A DNA stretch of 64,000 bases from Haloarcula sp. DT43 (lineage in GTDB: Archaea; Halobacteriota; Halobacteria; Halobacteriales; Haloarculaceae). The notes beneath the pieces were generated by a model, which saw only the letters and a list, made by a program, of their open reading frames with translations, was not told where the DNA came from and did no database searches. Shown here in pieces: positions 36,659 to 45,722 of this stretch; position 1 is the stretch's first letter; the number at the start of each line of letters is the position of its first letter. Position numbers and translations under genes: made by a program. The stretch covers positions 310,001-374,000 of the forward strand of contig NZ_JAYMGZ010000003.1 in NCBI RefSeq assembly GCF_037078405.1, written 5' to 3'.

Positions 36659-37590
36659 TCAGTCGGCCGGTGGACTGGCTTTCGGTTCGACGACCCGACG
36701 AAGCTCCGCTCGCAGCGCCGTCCACTTCGCCGCAATGAATCCCAGTAGGATGCACACGAACCCGCCGATGGTAGCGAGCGTGACCTGCTGATCGAGCACG
36801 ATCCAGCCGGCGATCGCGGCGAACAGCGGAATAACGTACTCGATGAAACTCATCTCGATAGGCCCCAGCTGGTCAAGTAACCGGAAGTACAGCAAGAAGC
36901 CACCGATGCCGGCGATAGCCGACAGATACAGAAGCGCCGCAACTGCGGACGGCGTCCACGATGCGTCCGCGAACGACTGTCCGGGAAGCACGAGTACGGT
37001 GAGATGGAGCACCGCGGCCCCGATACCCATCAACCACGCCTGGTGGCCAGAAACGACATCGACGGGCTGGTGGTGTGCGTGATGACCGCTGGGATGGCGA
37101 AAGCCAGCGCTGACGCGAACACGAGCGCGATCCCGATAGTACTGCTGAAGAGGTTCGCCGGGTCAGGGTCAGCAATCACGACGACGCCGGTGAACCCGAG
37201 TACCACGCCAACACCAGTATTTGCGGTAAATTTGTCGTCGCTGGATGCGAGTTTCGTGAGTGCGGGCGTTACGACGGGAACGAGACCGAGCAGCACGGCG
37301 GCGACGGCCCCGGTGACGTACTGTTGCCCGGTGAACAGGAATACGTGATGTATCCCGATCATAAGCGTCCCACCCGTGAGGACGTACACGTAATCGTCGT
37401 GGGTCTGTGGCCGTTCTAGAGACCCTGTGACACCCAGCGCGGCAAACAGGAGAACGGAGGCGATGTCGAAGCGTGCGGCGGCGAACGGTACCGGCGGCAG
37501 GTCAGCGAGGCCGACATCTGTCGCCATGAATGCAGTACCCCAGATCGCAGCCAGAAGGAGAAAGCAACCGGTCGTTCGATAGCGACTCAT
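36659..37590 (-). pseudogene. EamA (DMT) transporter disrupted by a frameshift
   Basis: A ten-helix drug/metabolite transporter broken in two frames. The first frame (37590 to 37030) starts TTGCFLLLAAIWGTAFMATD and contains the first EamA domain; it ends abnormally as SFLATRRG. The second continues with QAWLMGIGAAVLHLTVLV through the second EamA domain to 36659. The break is around 37060-37068, where one base missing from AGCCCGTCGATG would restore ITHTTSPVDVVSGHQAWLM. Both domains otherwise look intact, so the mutation seems recent, or could be a sequencing error. Confidence 0.8.
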
Positions 37591-37646
37591 TCAGCTGTCG
37601 GTCACCACCCGATGGTAAAAGCACCGTCGAAGCCTGTCGCAAATGG

Positions 37647-37732
37647 CTATAGTAGCCATTGAAAATCAATGCACACCTGATCGCACGAGAGCAGTGCGAT
37701 CAGTGTGTAAATCGTTTCAATTGTTACTATAG
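37647..37732. repeat. Imperfect long inverted repeat / hairpin (MITE-like)
   Basis: The outer arms CTATAGTAGCCATTGAAA (37647-37664) and TTTCAATTGTTACTATAG (37715-37732) are inverted copies with three mismatches. Inside is a perfect 10-base stem (CTGATCGCAC/GTGCGATCAG, 37677-37703) with a seven-base loop. The whole 86-base unit could fold on itself. It resembles the ends of a miniature transposable element or IS remnant; I cannot name the element. A 71-codon minus-strand frame through it looks like chance. Confidence 0.6.
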
Positions 37733-37739
37733 ATGTTGC

Positions 37740-37768
37740 CACTGCGTCAGCGAACACCTGACGCAGTG
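37740..37768. repeat. Second perfect hairpin next to the inverted repeat
   Basis: CACTGCGTCAG and CTGACGCAGTG are perfect 11-base arms with a seven-base loop, starting 8 bases after the previous element. Two strong stem-loops in a row suggest subterminal hairpins of a degraded IS200/IS605-like or MITE element. Confidence 0.55.
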
Positions 37769-38537
37769 CTAATTGCTGGGCGGCATCTGTTCGTGGCATG
37801 CTCGCTCGGGCTGAGTACGTCAGTGAGTACCGTCGAATGGGTCCTGTTCTCACACCGAACACAGCGTCTTCTTTCGAACAGATATCTGGATATCGTGGCC
37901 GATATCTGAAACAGGATCTGCTGCTTCTGGGAACCCACCACGGATCATATACTGAGATACTGCGTGATTTTGAGGGTATATACTTGCAGATGGATATGAG
38001 GCCACGCTGTCGGAATGTGTTTTAAACAGCCTAAAACTGCACGTTTGCGATCGACTATGTGCGCCAGATTTGCTCGAAAAACACGTTTCTGGGCATCTCC
38101 TGCACAGTTCTCATGAATATGCACCGAACACATTTGAGTATAGACTAGCGGGAAGTATACCAGAGACACAACGCGAGACTCAGAAAATACTTGATTCTAT
38201 TTCCAGGTCTGTGGCCACACTTTCGGGCAGTGTCTCCCTGCCCTGTTCCGTTCCTGTTTCTTGGTGACTGTCGTGCCACGCATTCCACGTTCACACTCCT
38301 CCGTGCTTAGTGACGACTCTGTTGTATCGGCCGCTTCGAGTCCCATGGTTTCAATACGCCCTGTTATTTCATCCGCACATAGTGTGTCTCAGCCGCCAAT
38401 GTTACTCGCTAGACCGTTTTTCGGTGTCGTCCGAGAATCGCCTGCTGGCCGTTCGCTACCCGAATTGACTGCGTTTTTGAGTTCCAGCTTCGATACCAGT
38501 ACTACACTACGATGAGCAAACGATCTCCTCCGACAGA
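37769..38537. other. Degenerate stretch with no credible gene
   Basis: About 770 bases of lower GC. Reading frames are short and lack haloarchaeal codon bias. A run on the plus strand through 37995-38120 resembles an eroded reading frame (CVLNSLKLHVCDRLCA...) interrupted by stops, which could be a transposase or helicase remnant, but no family is recognised. It separates the hairpins from the MFS pseudogene. Confidence 0.4.
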
Positions 38538-39170
38538 ATGACACCACAGGCTACTGATTCCGATGTTTCGGATGCCACTGCTGGGACAGCTATCCCAACA
38601 GCCAACTCGACGTGATGGCTCGTGGCTGGCGCGAGCCTGATCTCGATAGGACTGGCCGCATACGAGATCGTTCCTGTGAGCGTCACACCGCTAATTCAGG
38701 ACTCACTACGGGTCGGGCCGACAGCGGCCGGCCTCCCCGTCGGGGTCATGTTCGGGTCCGCCGTCGTCGTCAGCCTTCCTGCCGGTGCTGTACTGGATCG
38801 GGTCTTCGATGGCAGACGGCGACCGGTCGTGCTGTGGTCGTTCGGCCTTGCTGCTCCGCTTCTTCTCGGGTTTATGCAGCTTCGCTCGCTGGCGCTGCTC
38901 GTCGCCATCCTTCTGCTGATCGGATTTGCCGTCCAACTGACGCTTGGCCTCTCGTTTACGTACGTCCGAGAGGTCGTTGACCTGCGGGTCGCTGCAACGG
39001 CGGTCGCATTCCAGACTAGTATCGGCCTTGCGGGTGCGTTCGTTGCACCGATAGCCGGCGGAATCGTGATGAACAGAGCCGGATTCGATCCGGCGTTTCT
39101 ACTGGCTGGTGCGGTCGCTGTCGCCGGTATCATTGTCACCTGGCAGGCCCCAGAGCCGGGACGCAAGTAG
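38538..39170 (+). pseudogene. MFS transporter with premature stop and large internal deletion
   Basis: From the ATG at 38538 the frame reads MTPQATDSDVSDATAGTAIP and stops at a TGA (38613-38615) exactly where TGG (Trp) would be expected before WLVAGASLISIGLAAYEIVP, the first helix. After the stop the frame continues in phase to 39170. Helices 1 and 2 are then joined directly, at GAVLDRVFDGRRRP, to what look like the last four helices, so about 200 residues of a 390-residue antiporter-like protein are missing. Both lesions make it inactive. Confidence 0.75.
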
Positions 39171-39473
39171 GGTCGGACGCGTTGAACTCCGTCGTTCACG
39201 GGTCGGTTCCGAGACCGCGGTTTGCGATGTCGGTCCAACTGATCTGTCGTTAAACTGTGTAGTGCAACCGAATGTCACCAGAGATGACGAACGGCGGGCG
39301 ACAAAAGCGTAGCAGTCGCTGGAGATGGTTCGATCTCAGAAGCACAGACAAGCGGTAGCCGACGAGGACGACGTTCCCATTGGGGCTGTCGAAGCGGTCG
39401 CCGACGAACTGCCAGATTACTCACGGATAATCAGATATATATCAAATACCCTATGCAGCGCTGGACGGCTGGA

Positions 39474-39641
39474 TTACTTATTGTAGCTATCCGGAATCAG
39501 CACGACGCCGTGGAGGTCAAAGAGGTCGGAAACAACCGACTCGATGCGACTGAAGTTCGGTGGCAGCGCGACTGCCGGCAGATAGAAATCGTCGTTTGAG
39601 AACTTGCTGTCCCTGGTGGATTGGGTTTGTGTTTCGATCAT
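39474..39641 (-). CDS. 55-residue hypothetical protein
   Basis: A short acidic ORF starting MIETQTQSTRDSKFSNDDFY and ending DLHGVVLIPDSYNK. Codon use looks coding, and a purine-rich GGAGG sits about 25 bases upstream within an AT-rich region. It has no recognised domain and may be a fragment of a longer lost gene. A 53-codon plus-strand frame (39325-39486) overlaps its end and is equally unproven. Confidence 0.35.
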   Translation of the reverse strand: MIETQTQSTRDSKFSNDDFYLPAVALPPNFSRIESVVSDLFDLHGVVLIPDSYNK

Positions 39642-40049
39642 ATCAATATAAGATATTGCGTATAGCCTCCTAAGCTCATTGGGGGATAATTACGGGTCTT
39701 TATCACAGATAATTATAGATTATTGTTAATGCATATCCTCCACAATACGCGTGCTACTCAACGAATTTAGTGGATAGCTGACACACAGCTTCTGAGTTGT
39801 TTTAGGTTTCTTCGGCGTTTTGACTACGCTCGTACTCATGTTCTCATTGGTGAAAATACAATCTCCTACCGCAATCGGTACTATTTGGGTCGGCAGCCAT
39901 CTTTTTATTTTTGCCCTCGTGTGTGGACCTGTGCATGTAAACATTGACGTAGTGTACCTGCGTATATCCGGTAGTTCACATACGATGACGCCCAGCTATC
40001 GAACTGGCACTCGTCTTTGACGCTTCGACAGCAGTCTCCGTACCACAAC
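39642..40049. other. AT-rich non-coding stretch before the Bat-type regulator
   Basis: About 400 bases rich in A/T with several possible TATA strings (for example TTTATCACAGATAATT near 39700 and CTTTTTATTTTTGC near 39901). I see no ORF with haloarchaeal codon bias and no RNA structure; it probably holds the promoter of the regulator at 40050 and remains of lost genes. Confidence 0.35.
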
Positions 40050-40703
40050 ATGTCAATAACGACTAAGATACAGATCGAACACGAACGCCTCGCTCTGGTT
40101 CCAACCTTACAGAACCTCGAAGATGTAACAATCCGTGTCATCACGCAGGGGAACACCGATCCGGGGTCGACTGTGTTCCCGTTCCTCATCGAGTATCACG
40201 ACCGGGAACGACTTGAGAAGATGCTCGCGACCGACCCGACAGTCCAGAGCTACGAACTTGTCGATTGGACCGACCAGACCGGCATCTACTACATCGAACA
40301 CACCCCCGAAACGAAGCTCATCAGTTCTGTCGTTACCGATGTCAACGGCTTTCTCGTCCATACAGAGACGAAGGGCAACGGGTGGCTCGTCCGACTCTTG
40401 CTCCCCGACCGTGAGGCACTGAATACCATCTGGGAGTACGCAAACGAGAACGACATTTCCCTCGATATCATCGAAATATACGGAAACACGGACAGCGGCG
40501 GCGAGTCGTCGTACGGATTAACCGATGAACAGCGGACCGCCCTGACAACCGCATACGAAAACGGCTATTTCGGAGAGCCCAGGGACATCTCCTTGAACGA
40601 AGTTGCCGATGAAATCGGGTTGTCCTCGACAGCAATGAGCGGCCGGCTCCGCCGCGGGATGCGGAACCTCATTGCGGCAACAATAATTGACAGAGAGAAG
40701 TGA
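40050..40703 (+). CDS. Bat/HTH_10-type transcriptional regulator
   Basis: A 217-residue regulator of the bacterioopsin-activator type. The N-terminal domain (about 1-150) has alternating sheets with SYELVDWTDQTGIYYIEH and the C-terminal helix-turn-helix (about 160-215) reads LTDEQRTALTTAYENGYFGE with NEVADEIGLSSTAMSGRLRR, the HTH_10 signature. Such regulators act in response to oxygen, light or redox. It lies just upstream of the C1 region and may be unrelated. The ATG at 40050 is preferred over an upstream start at 40017. Confidence 0.88.
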   Translation: MSITTKIQIEHERLALVPTLQNLEDVTIRVITQGNTDPGSTVFPFLIEYHDRERLEKMLATDPTVQSYELVDWTDQTGIYYIEHTPETKLISSVVTDVNGFLVHTETKGNGWLVRLLLPDREALNTIWEYANENDISLDIIEIYGNTDSGGESSYGLTDEQRTALTTAYENGYFGEPRDISLNEVADEIGLSSTAMSGRLRRGMRNLIAATIIDREK

Positions 40704-40876
40704 GTTCACAGATCTGATCTCAGCGGGCGCTTGGAAGGAACTCTCATTCGATGTACCAGCTTGTACCCATTTTGTGGCACATATTATATCTGAATATGTA
40801 GATCTGTTGATATCCTATTCTTCAGACATATTCTCATCTGAAACAGTCAGTAGTTGAGAGCTGCATACAGAGTATA

Positions 40877-41086
40877 ATGGTTTTACTTCCATCAGATAAA
40901 AGAATACGTATGGAATGGAACAAACTATCTATTATCGCTTTTTTACAGTTTATTTTCGGTTCCTTTCTCGCCATTCAGAACTTTCTTAACTCGAAAATGA
41001 TCTTTGCAGCCGCTTGGGCAGTCGTTGCAGGTGTTGGGATCATTCAGGCTTGGAAATTCCGCAGCTCGGAGCCTCTCCAAGTCTAA
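40877..41086 (+). CDS. Small membrane protein, low GC
   Basis: A 69-residue protein (58 from the ATG at 40910) with two hydrophobic helices (LSIIAFLQFIFGSFLAIQNFL and MIFAAAWAVVAGVGIIQAW). GC content is clearly lower than in neighbouring genes, suggesting recent acquisition. No function is recognised. Confidence 0.45.
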   Translation: MVLLPSDKRIRMEWNKLSIIAFLQFIFGSFLAIQNFLNSKMIFAAAWAVVAGVGIIQAWKFRSSEPLQV

Positions 41087-41193
41087 ACTCTATCTTCATT
41101 CACCGCCTGTATTGACCGCAGGAGGGGGCAAAATATGTCACCTATTGAGGGTTTCAACAGAGCCGAATATGTGACTTGTCTAGCGGTACGACT

Positions 41194-41469
41194 CTACTTT
41201 GATCGCCCCCTCGAATCTTTTTGACGATAGACTGGCCGTAGCGCAGTCGCGTCTTTATTATATCCCAACCACACGCTCAACGCTGTCGCGGCGAAGACGA
41301 GGTACACGGGGAACAGGAGGACGAGGGCGTATCCAGCAAACAGCGGAGTCAGAATGTCTAGCCAGTAGAGGGTCGTAATTCCCGCGAGCCCACCGACAGC
41401 GCTCGTGACGATCCCCAAGCGAAACGCCTGCGCGGCGGCGGGTCCGGGCGACAGGTGAATTGTATCCAT
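41194..41469 (-). CDS. Hypothetical two-helix membrane protein
   Basis: A 91-residue protein with two hydrophobic helices (LGIVTSAVGGLAGITTLYWL and LFAGYALVLLFPVYLVFAAT) and a basic C-terminal tail. A TTATGA box on the minus strand near 41494-41499 lies 27 bases before the ATG at 41469, which supports this start over the longer open frame. Function is unknown; divergent from the DHFR gene. Confidence 0.55.
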   Translation of the reverse strand: MDTIHLSPGPAAAQAFRLGIVTSAVGGLAGITTLYWLDILTPLFAGYALVLLFPVYLVFAATALSVWLGYNKDATALRPVYRQKDSRGRSK

Positions 41470-41715
41470 ACGATGTTTTATATGGCTGACCCTCATAAGT
41501 CGCGCGCGAGGGACGGTATCAAGGTCCGGGTTAGCATTGGTATGCCGATATCGTACTGATGCGGTCGCAAACGGCGGAACTACGATACCCGAAAGTAGCC
41601 TGAAACCCCACTGTGTATCCAGCTCGTCAGCGGGACTGATGTGTGTGTTTCGAGCGGTGGCCGCACTCATCGACTGGGACGGACTTATTACCAGCAGCGC
41701 GACAAAGTGGTGTCT

Positions 41716-42213
41716 ATGAAGGTCTCGTTGATCGCCGCCGTCGCAGCTAACGGCGTGATCGGCGCTGGCGGCGACATTCCGTGGCAGTATCCCGAAGACC
41801 TGAACCACTTCAAACAGACAACAGTCGGTCATCCCGTGATTATGGGGCGGCGAACCTTCGAAAGTATTCGGCGTGACCTCGATGGCCCGCTGCCAAAGCG
41901 ACTGAACATCGTCTTGACCACGACACCGAATCGGCTTCCCGACAGTGTCACGGCCGTTACCTCGACGACGACAGCGTTGACAGAAGCGGCCGATAGTGGT
42001 GCATCTACGACATACGTCATCGGTGGGGCGACGGTGTATGAGCAGTTTCTCCCGCGGGCCGACGAGCTAATTCTGACCGTGCTAACCGAACCTTTCGACG
42101 GCGACACGGTTTTTCCGACAGTCGACTGGTCGTGCTGGATTGAGACGGAACGAACGACACACAGCGAGTTTGCTATCGTTAGATACACTCGCACCAGCGG
42201 TGACTCGGAGTGA
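41716..42213 (+). CDS. folA: Dihydrofolate reductase
   Basis: A 165-residue DHFR that reduces dihydrofolate to tetrahydrofolate with NADPH. Typical segments are [21 protein letters not shown] (Trp23), the DLNHFKQTT helix, the MGRRTFESI nucleotide loop and [14 protein letters not shown]. All conserved active-site features are present. A TTATTA box at 41685-41690 is about 27 bases before the ATG, a leaderless-type promoter. The position beside folate-dependent demethylation enzymes is in keeping with a folate-heavy region. Confidence 0.95.
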   Translation: MKVSLIAAVAANGVIGAGGDIPWQYPEDLNHFKQTTVGHPVIMGRRTFESIRRDLDGPLPKRLNIVLTTTPNRLPDSVTAVTSTTTALTEAADSGASTTYVIGGATVYEQFLPRADELILTVLTEPFDGDTVFPTVDWSCWIETERTTHSEFAIVRYTRTSGDSE

Positions 42214-42397
42214 GCCTTGTCTGCGCAGTTACAACGGCTCTGTGCCGGTCGACCGCCCCTTCCAGTTTCAGCCGCGTACTGCGAGGACGCATTCTAGTGA
42301 ATATTCCTGCTCAGTAGATGTTACACAGCGGCTCAGAGCGTCTTCGCTCCCGCTAAACTCTACCCGGTACATAAAACCCAGAAGCAAGTAACAATAT

Positions 42398-42407
42398 CTT
42401 TTATTAG
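42398..42407 (+). promoter_or_regulatory. TATA box of the DmdA/GcvT-like gene
   Basis: CTTTTATTAG lies 25-34 bases ahead of the ATG at 42432, in an AT-rich window, giving an almost leaderless transcript. Confidence 0.5.
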
Positions 42408-42431
42408 CATTTCACATCTCCTTTCAGAGGC

Positions 42432-43808
42432 ATGACCGGTAACGAGGAACATCCCAACCATCCCAGTGTCGACCAGTCAGACCGGACCGTCCCCCGTAAC
42501 CTCCGCCAGACTGGTGACCCCAACATCGAGATGTTGGTGTCGACGCGCGTTCGAAAGTCCCCGTTCTTCCACAAGTCCTTCAACGAGGAGGGTGCGTGGC
42601 GGGCAACCGTCTACAACCGCCTCTATCACCCGCGCGGCCTCATCGAACCCGAAGACGGCGGCGTGATGAAAGAGTACGACGCACTGACCAACACTGTCAC
42701 CCTTTGGGACGTCGCCGTCGAGCGACAGATCCGTGTCAAAGGACCTGACGCCGAGGCGCTGACGAACTACGTTGTCACACGCGACGTGACGGGTATGGAC
42801 GCCATGGACGGGAAGTACGTCATCCTCTGTAACGAGGACGGCGGCGTCCTGAACGATCCTGTCCTCCTGCGCCCCGAAGAAGACGAGTTCTGGTTCTCCA
42901 TCTCGGACTCGACGCTGATGCAGTGGCTCCAGGGAGTCAACGTCGACAACGACTTCGACGTCGAAATCGACGAGATCGATGTCGCACCGATGCAGATTCA
43001 GGGCCCGAGGGCGCTCGACGTGATGGTCGACGTCGTCGGCGAGGAAGTCAAAGACGTCCCGTACTACGGCCTGATGGACGCCGAAATCAACGGTGCCGAC
43101 GTGCTCATCAGCCAGACCGGCTTCTCCGGTGAGAAAGGGTTCGAGATTTACGTCCGAAACGCCCACGAAGACGCCGAGCGGGTGTGGGACCCCGTCATGG
43201 CGTCCGTCAAAGACCACGACGGCCGTCAGATCGCGCCGGGACACCACCGCCGGATTGCCGCCGGTATCATGTCCTGGGGACAGGACCTCGACCACGAGAC
43301 CTCCCCGTTCCAGGTCAATCTGGGCTATCACGTCCCTGACGACAAGGAAGCCGACTACATCGGCAAAGAGGTTCTCGAAGAGCAGAAAGAACAGATCGAG
43401 AACGGCAACTACCCGTTCGAACACAAACTCATCGGCCTGAAGATCGCCGGCGAGCCGATCCGCGACTACGCCCCCGACTTCTGGCTCATCTCCGACCCGG
43501 ACACGGGCGAGGAATGCGGGTACCTCACCTCGCCGTGGTGGAACCCGGATCTGGAGACCAACATCGGCATGGGCTTTGTCCCGGCTGAGAAGATTCAGGA
43601 AGTCACCGACACGCCGCTCAACGACGAAATCTACGACGAGGAACTGGATCTGGAGTTCCAGGTCCATCTCCCAGACGAGTACGCCGACGAGCCCGGTGAG
43701 CCGGTGTTTGCCACCGCTGCGAAAGTGCCGTTCAAGGAGTCGGTCAATCCGAGCGCCCGCGAGCAGGCGAAACTCAACGCCCGTAAAGAGGCCGAAAGCG
43801 ACGACTAA
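42432..43808 (+). CDS. DmdA/GcvT-like folate-dependent demethylase
   Basis: A 458-residue aminomethyltransferase-fold protein closer to DMSP demethylase (DmdA) than to glycine-cleavage T protein: the start KSPFFHKSFNEEGAWRATVY and YNRLYHPRG, then VTLWDVAVERQIRVKGPDAE, GVLNDPVLLRPEED, MQIQGPRALDVM and GEKGFEIYV follow the DmdA order. Such enzymes transfer a methyl from DMSP (or a similar methyl-sulfonium/methyl-amine donor) to THF. The GlyA gene follows 450 bases away on the other strand. The substrate is not proven; DMSP, betaine or another methyl donor are all possible. Confidence 0.82.
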   Translation: MTGNEEHPNHPSVDQSDRTVPRNLRQTGDPNIEMLVSTRVRKSPFFHKSFNEEGAWRATVYNRLYHPRGLIEPEDGGVMKEYDALTNTVTLWDVAVERQIRVKGPDAEALTNYVVTRDVTGMDAMDGKYVILCNEDGGVLNDPVLLRPEEDEFWFSISDSTLMQWLQGVNVDNDFDVEIDEIDVAPMQIQGPRALDVMVDVVGEEVKDVPYYGLMDAEINGADVLISQTGFSGEKGFEIYVRNAHEDAERVWDPVMASVKDHDGRQIAPGHHRRIAAGIMSWGQDLDHETSPFQVNLGYHVPDDKEADYIGKEVLEEQKEQIENGNYPFEHKLIGLKIAGEPIRDYAPDFWLISDPDTGEECGYLTSPWWNPDLETNIGMGFVPAEKIQEVTDTPLNDEIYDEELDLEFQVHLPDEYADEPGEPVFATAAKVPFKESVNPSAREQAKLNARKEAESDD

Positions 43809-43890
43809 CACCACTCCGTCTGTCCCACTTTCGAGCCGTAGCCCTACGCTTTCGGCTATCGCGCCGCTCGTTTTCGTGCAATCTGGCCAG

Positions 43891-44130
43891 TCAGGAATCG
43901 AATCTTTCTCGCTTGAGCGTCGTCGAGACACTGTCCGTCGGGTCCGACGTTGTTTCTACGGTCGCCGCAAGCTCTGCACAGACCTGTTCGAGCTCTCTGA
44001 GCATGGACATCACGAGCCACGAATCATCGTGAGAGGGCCCGCGTTCGTAAGCGATCTGCGTGGACTCGGCTCCCTCGTATCGATGGTAGTTCCGGACGCC
44101 ACGCTTGGTGAGCGAGCACTTGGCGTCCAT
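43891..44130 (-). CDS. 79-residue hypothetical protein downstream of glyA
   Basis: Starts MDAKCSLTKRGVRNYHRYEG and has a helical middle (SWLVMSMLRELEQVCAELAA). It lies 130 bases after glyA on the same strand and could be co-transcribed. No family is recognised. The open frame extends 14 codons further upstream. Confidence 0.4.
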   Translation of the reverse strand: MDAKCSLTKRGVRNYHRYEGAESTQIAYERGPSHDDSWLVMSMLRELEQVCAELAATVETTSDPTDSVSTTLKRERFDS

Positions 44131-44260
44131 CGCTTTGGGTCCCAGAAACGAGCCCGCGAAGGCGTGGGCCACCGGGTCGCGGAGTCAGGTTGCAGGCCTC
44201 CACCGGGATGGCCGGCGGGACCACACCACGGTTCTACCGATCTGCCCGCCTCGTTCGGTC

Positions 44261-45508
44261 CTACTCGTACAGCGTGTACTCGTCGGTCAGTTCGTCCACG
44301 CGGTCGCTGACCTCCGCGACGACCTCGTCGTCGTGTGGTGCGTCGATGACCTCACAAATGAGATCCGCGACTTCTCGACAGGCGTCTTCGCCGAACCCGC
44401 GCGTCGTCAGTGCCGGTGTCCCCGCACGGATGCCCGAGGGGTTGAACGCCGAGCGGGTCTCGCCCGGGACGGTGTTGGCGTTGAGGACGATACCGGCTTC
44501 CTCCAATGCTTCCTCGACCTCCTTTCCGGTCGTATCTGGGTGCGACGGTCGGAGATCGATGAGCACGAGGTGGTTGTCCGTGCCGCCGGAGACCAGCGAG
44601 AGGCCGTGCTCCTCCAGTCGTTCACCGAGTGCGATTGCGTTGTCGACGGTCTGCTGTGCATACTGCTCGAACTCCGGGGTTAGTGCCTCGCCGAAGCCGA
44701 CGGCCTTGCCGGCGACGTTGTGCATCGCGGGCCCGCCCTGGGCGCCGGGGAAGACGGCAGCGTCGATGCCGTCAGCGTACTCCTCATCGCACATGATGAT
44801 GCCACCGCGCCCGGCACGGATGGTCTTGTGCGTCGAGCCGGTGACAAAATCGGCGATGCCGACAGGCGACTCGTGGACGCCAGCGGCGACCAGCCCGGTG
44901 ATGTGGGCGATGTCCGCGAGGTGGTAGGCGTCGACTGCGTCGGCGGCTTCCTGAATCCGTTCGAAGTCGACCTCCCTGGGATATGCCGAATACCCCGAGA
45001 CGATGATGTCCGGGTCGAAGGATTCGGCTGACTCACGGAGTCCCTCGTAGTCGATGTACCCGGTATCCTCGTCGACCTTGTACTGTTCGACCTCGTACAC
45101 CTGACCGGCGAAGTTCGCCGGGTGGCCGTGCGAGAGGTGGCCGCCGTGTGTCAGGTCAAGCGAGAGGATTTTGTCGCCGGGTTCGAGTGCGGCGAGATAC
45201 ACGCCCATGTTCGCTTGCGAGCCCGAGTGTGGCTGGACGTTGACGTGGTCCGCGCCCCACAGCTCTGTCGCGCGGTCGATGGCGAGGTCCTCGACATCGT
45301 CGGCGTACGCACAGCCGCCGTAGTACCGCTCGCCGGGATACCCTTCCGCGTAGTTGTTCGTCAGCTCGGAGCTCTGGGCCTCCATCACAGCCTCGCTGAC
45401 GTGGTTCTCGCTGGCAATCATCGCCAGTGTGTCGTTTTGCCGCTGGCGCTCGCCGTCGAGCGCGTCAGCTACCGCTGGGTCCGCTTCACGAACAGTCTCG
45501 TACGTCAT
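44261..45508 (-). CDS. glyA: Serine hydroxymethyltransferase
   Basis: A 415-residue PLP enzyme that interconverts serine plus THF with glycine plus 5,10-methylene-THF. Family signatures are TLAMIASENHVSEAV near residue 30, YAEGYPGERYYGGCAYADDVE, QPHSGSQANMGVYLA, the PLP lysine segment VTGSTHKTIRAGRGGIIM and DNHLVLIDLRP. All are intact. In this region it would combine glycine and methylene-THF from demethylation into serine, linking the methylated-compound route to central metabolism. Confidence 0.96.
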   Translation of the reverse strand: MTYETVREADPAVADALDGERQRQNDTLAMIASENHVSEAVMEAQSSELTNNYAEGYPGERYYGGCAYADDVEDLAIDRATELWGADHVNVQPHSGSQANMGVYLAALEPGDKILSLDLTHGGHLSHGHPANFAGQVYEVEQYKVDEDTGYIDYEGLRESAESFDPDIIVSGYSAYPREVDFERIQEAADAVDAYHLADIAHITGLVAAGVHESPVGIADFVTGSTHKTIRAGRGGIIMCDEEYADGIDAAVFPGAQGGPAMHNVAGKAVGFGEALTPEFEQYAQQTVDNAIALGERLEEHGLSLVSGGTDNHLVLIDLRPSHPDTTGKEVEEALEEAGIVLNANTVPGETRSAFNPSGIRAGTPALTTRGFGEDACREVADLICEVIDAPHDDEVVAEVSDRVDELTDEYTLYE

Positions 45509-45722
45509 ACTGCGTTCAACGGCCTGGTAACGTAATAATCTGCGTACCGACGCAACCTATCAGAACAGTGGCTGATTGTGGTGACTGGTACGCAGCTACG
45601 GTCTCTGGTGGCGACTGGAGGGGACAGGACTAGCACAACTGGCTCCACCCGCCGCTGTCGTGAGGCCAATATTGCATCTCAACATAGATTCATATGTGAA
45701 TTGTTCATACATTCCAATGAAC

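Noticed and set aside
37647-37862. A 71-codon hypothetical protein on the minus strand
   Set aside because: It reads directly through the inverted repeat and hairpin, with no codon bias; a structural repeat explains the sequence better.
42477-43931. A 484-codon minus-strand frame
   Set aside because: Antisense to the DmdA-like gene; no family features, and the sense protein is well supported.
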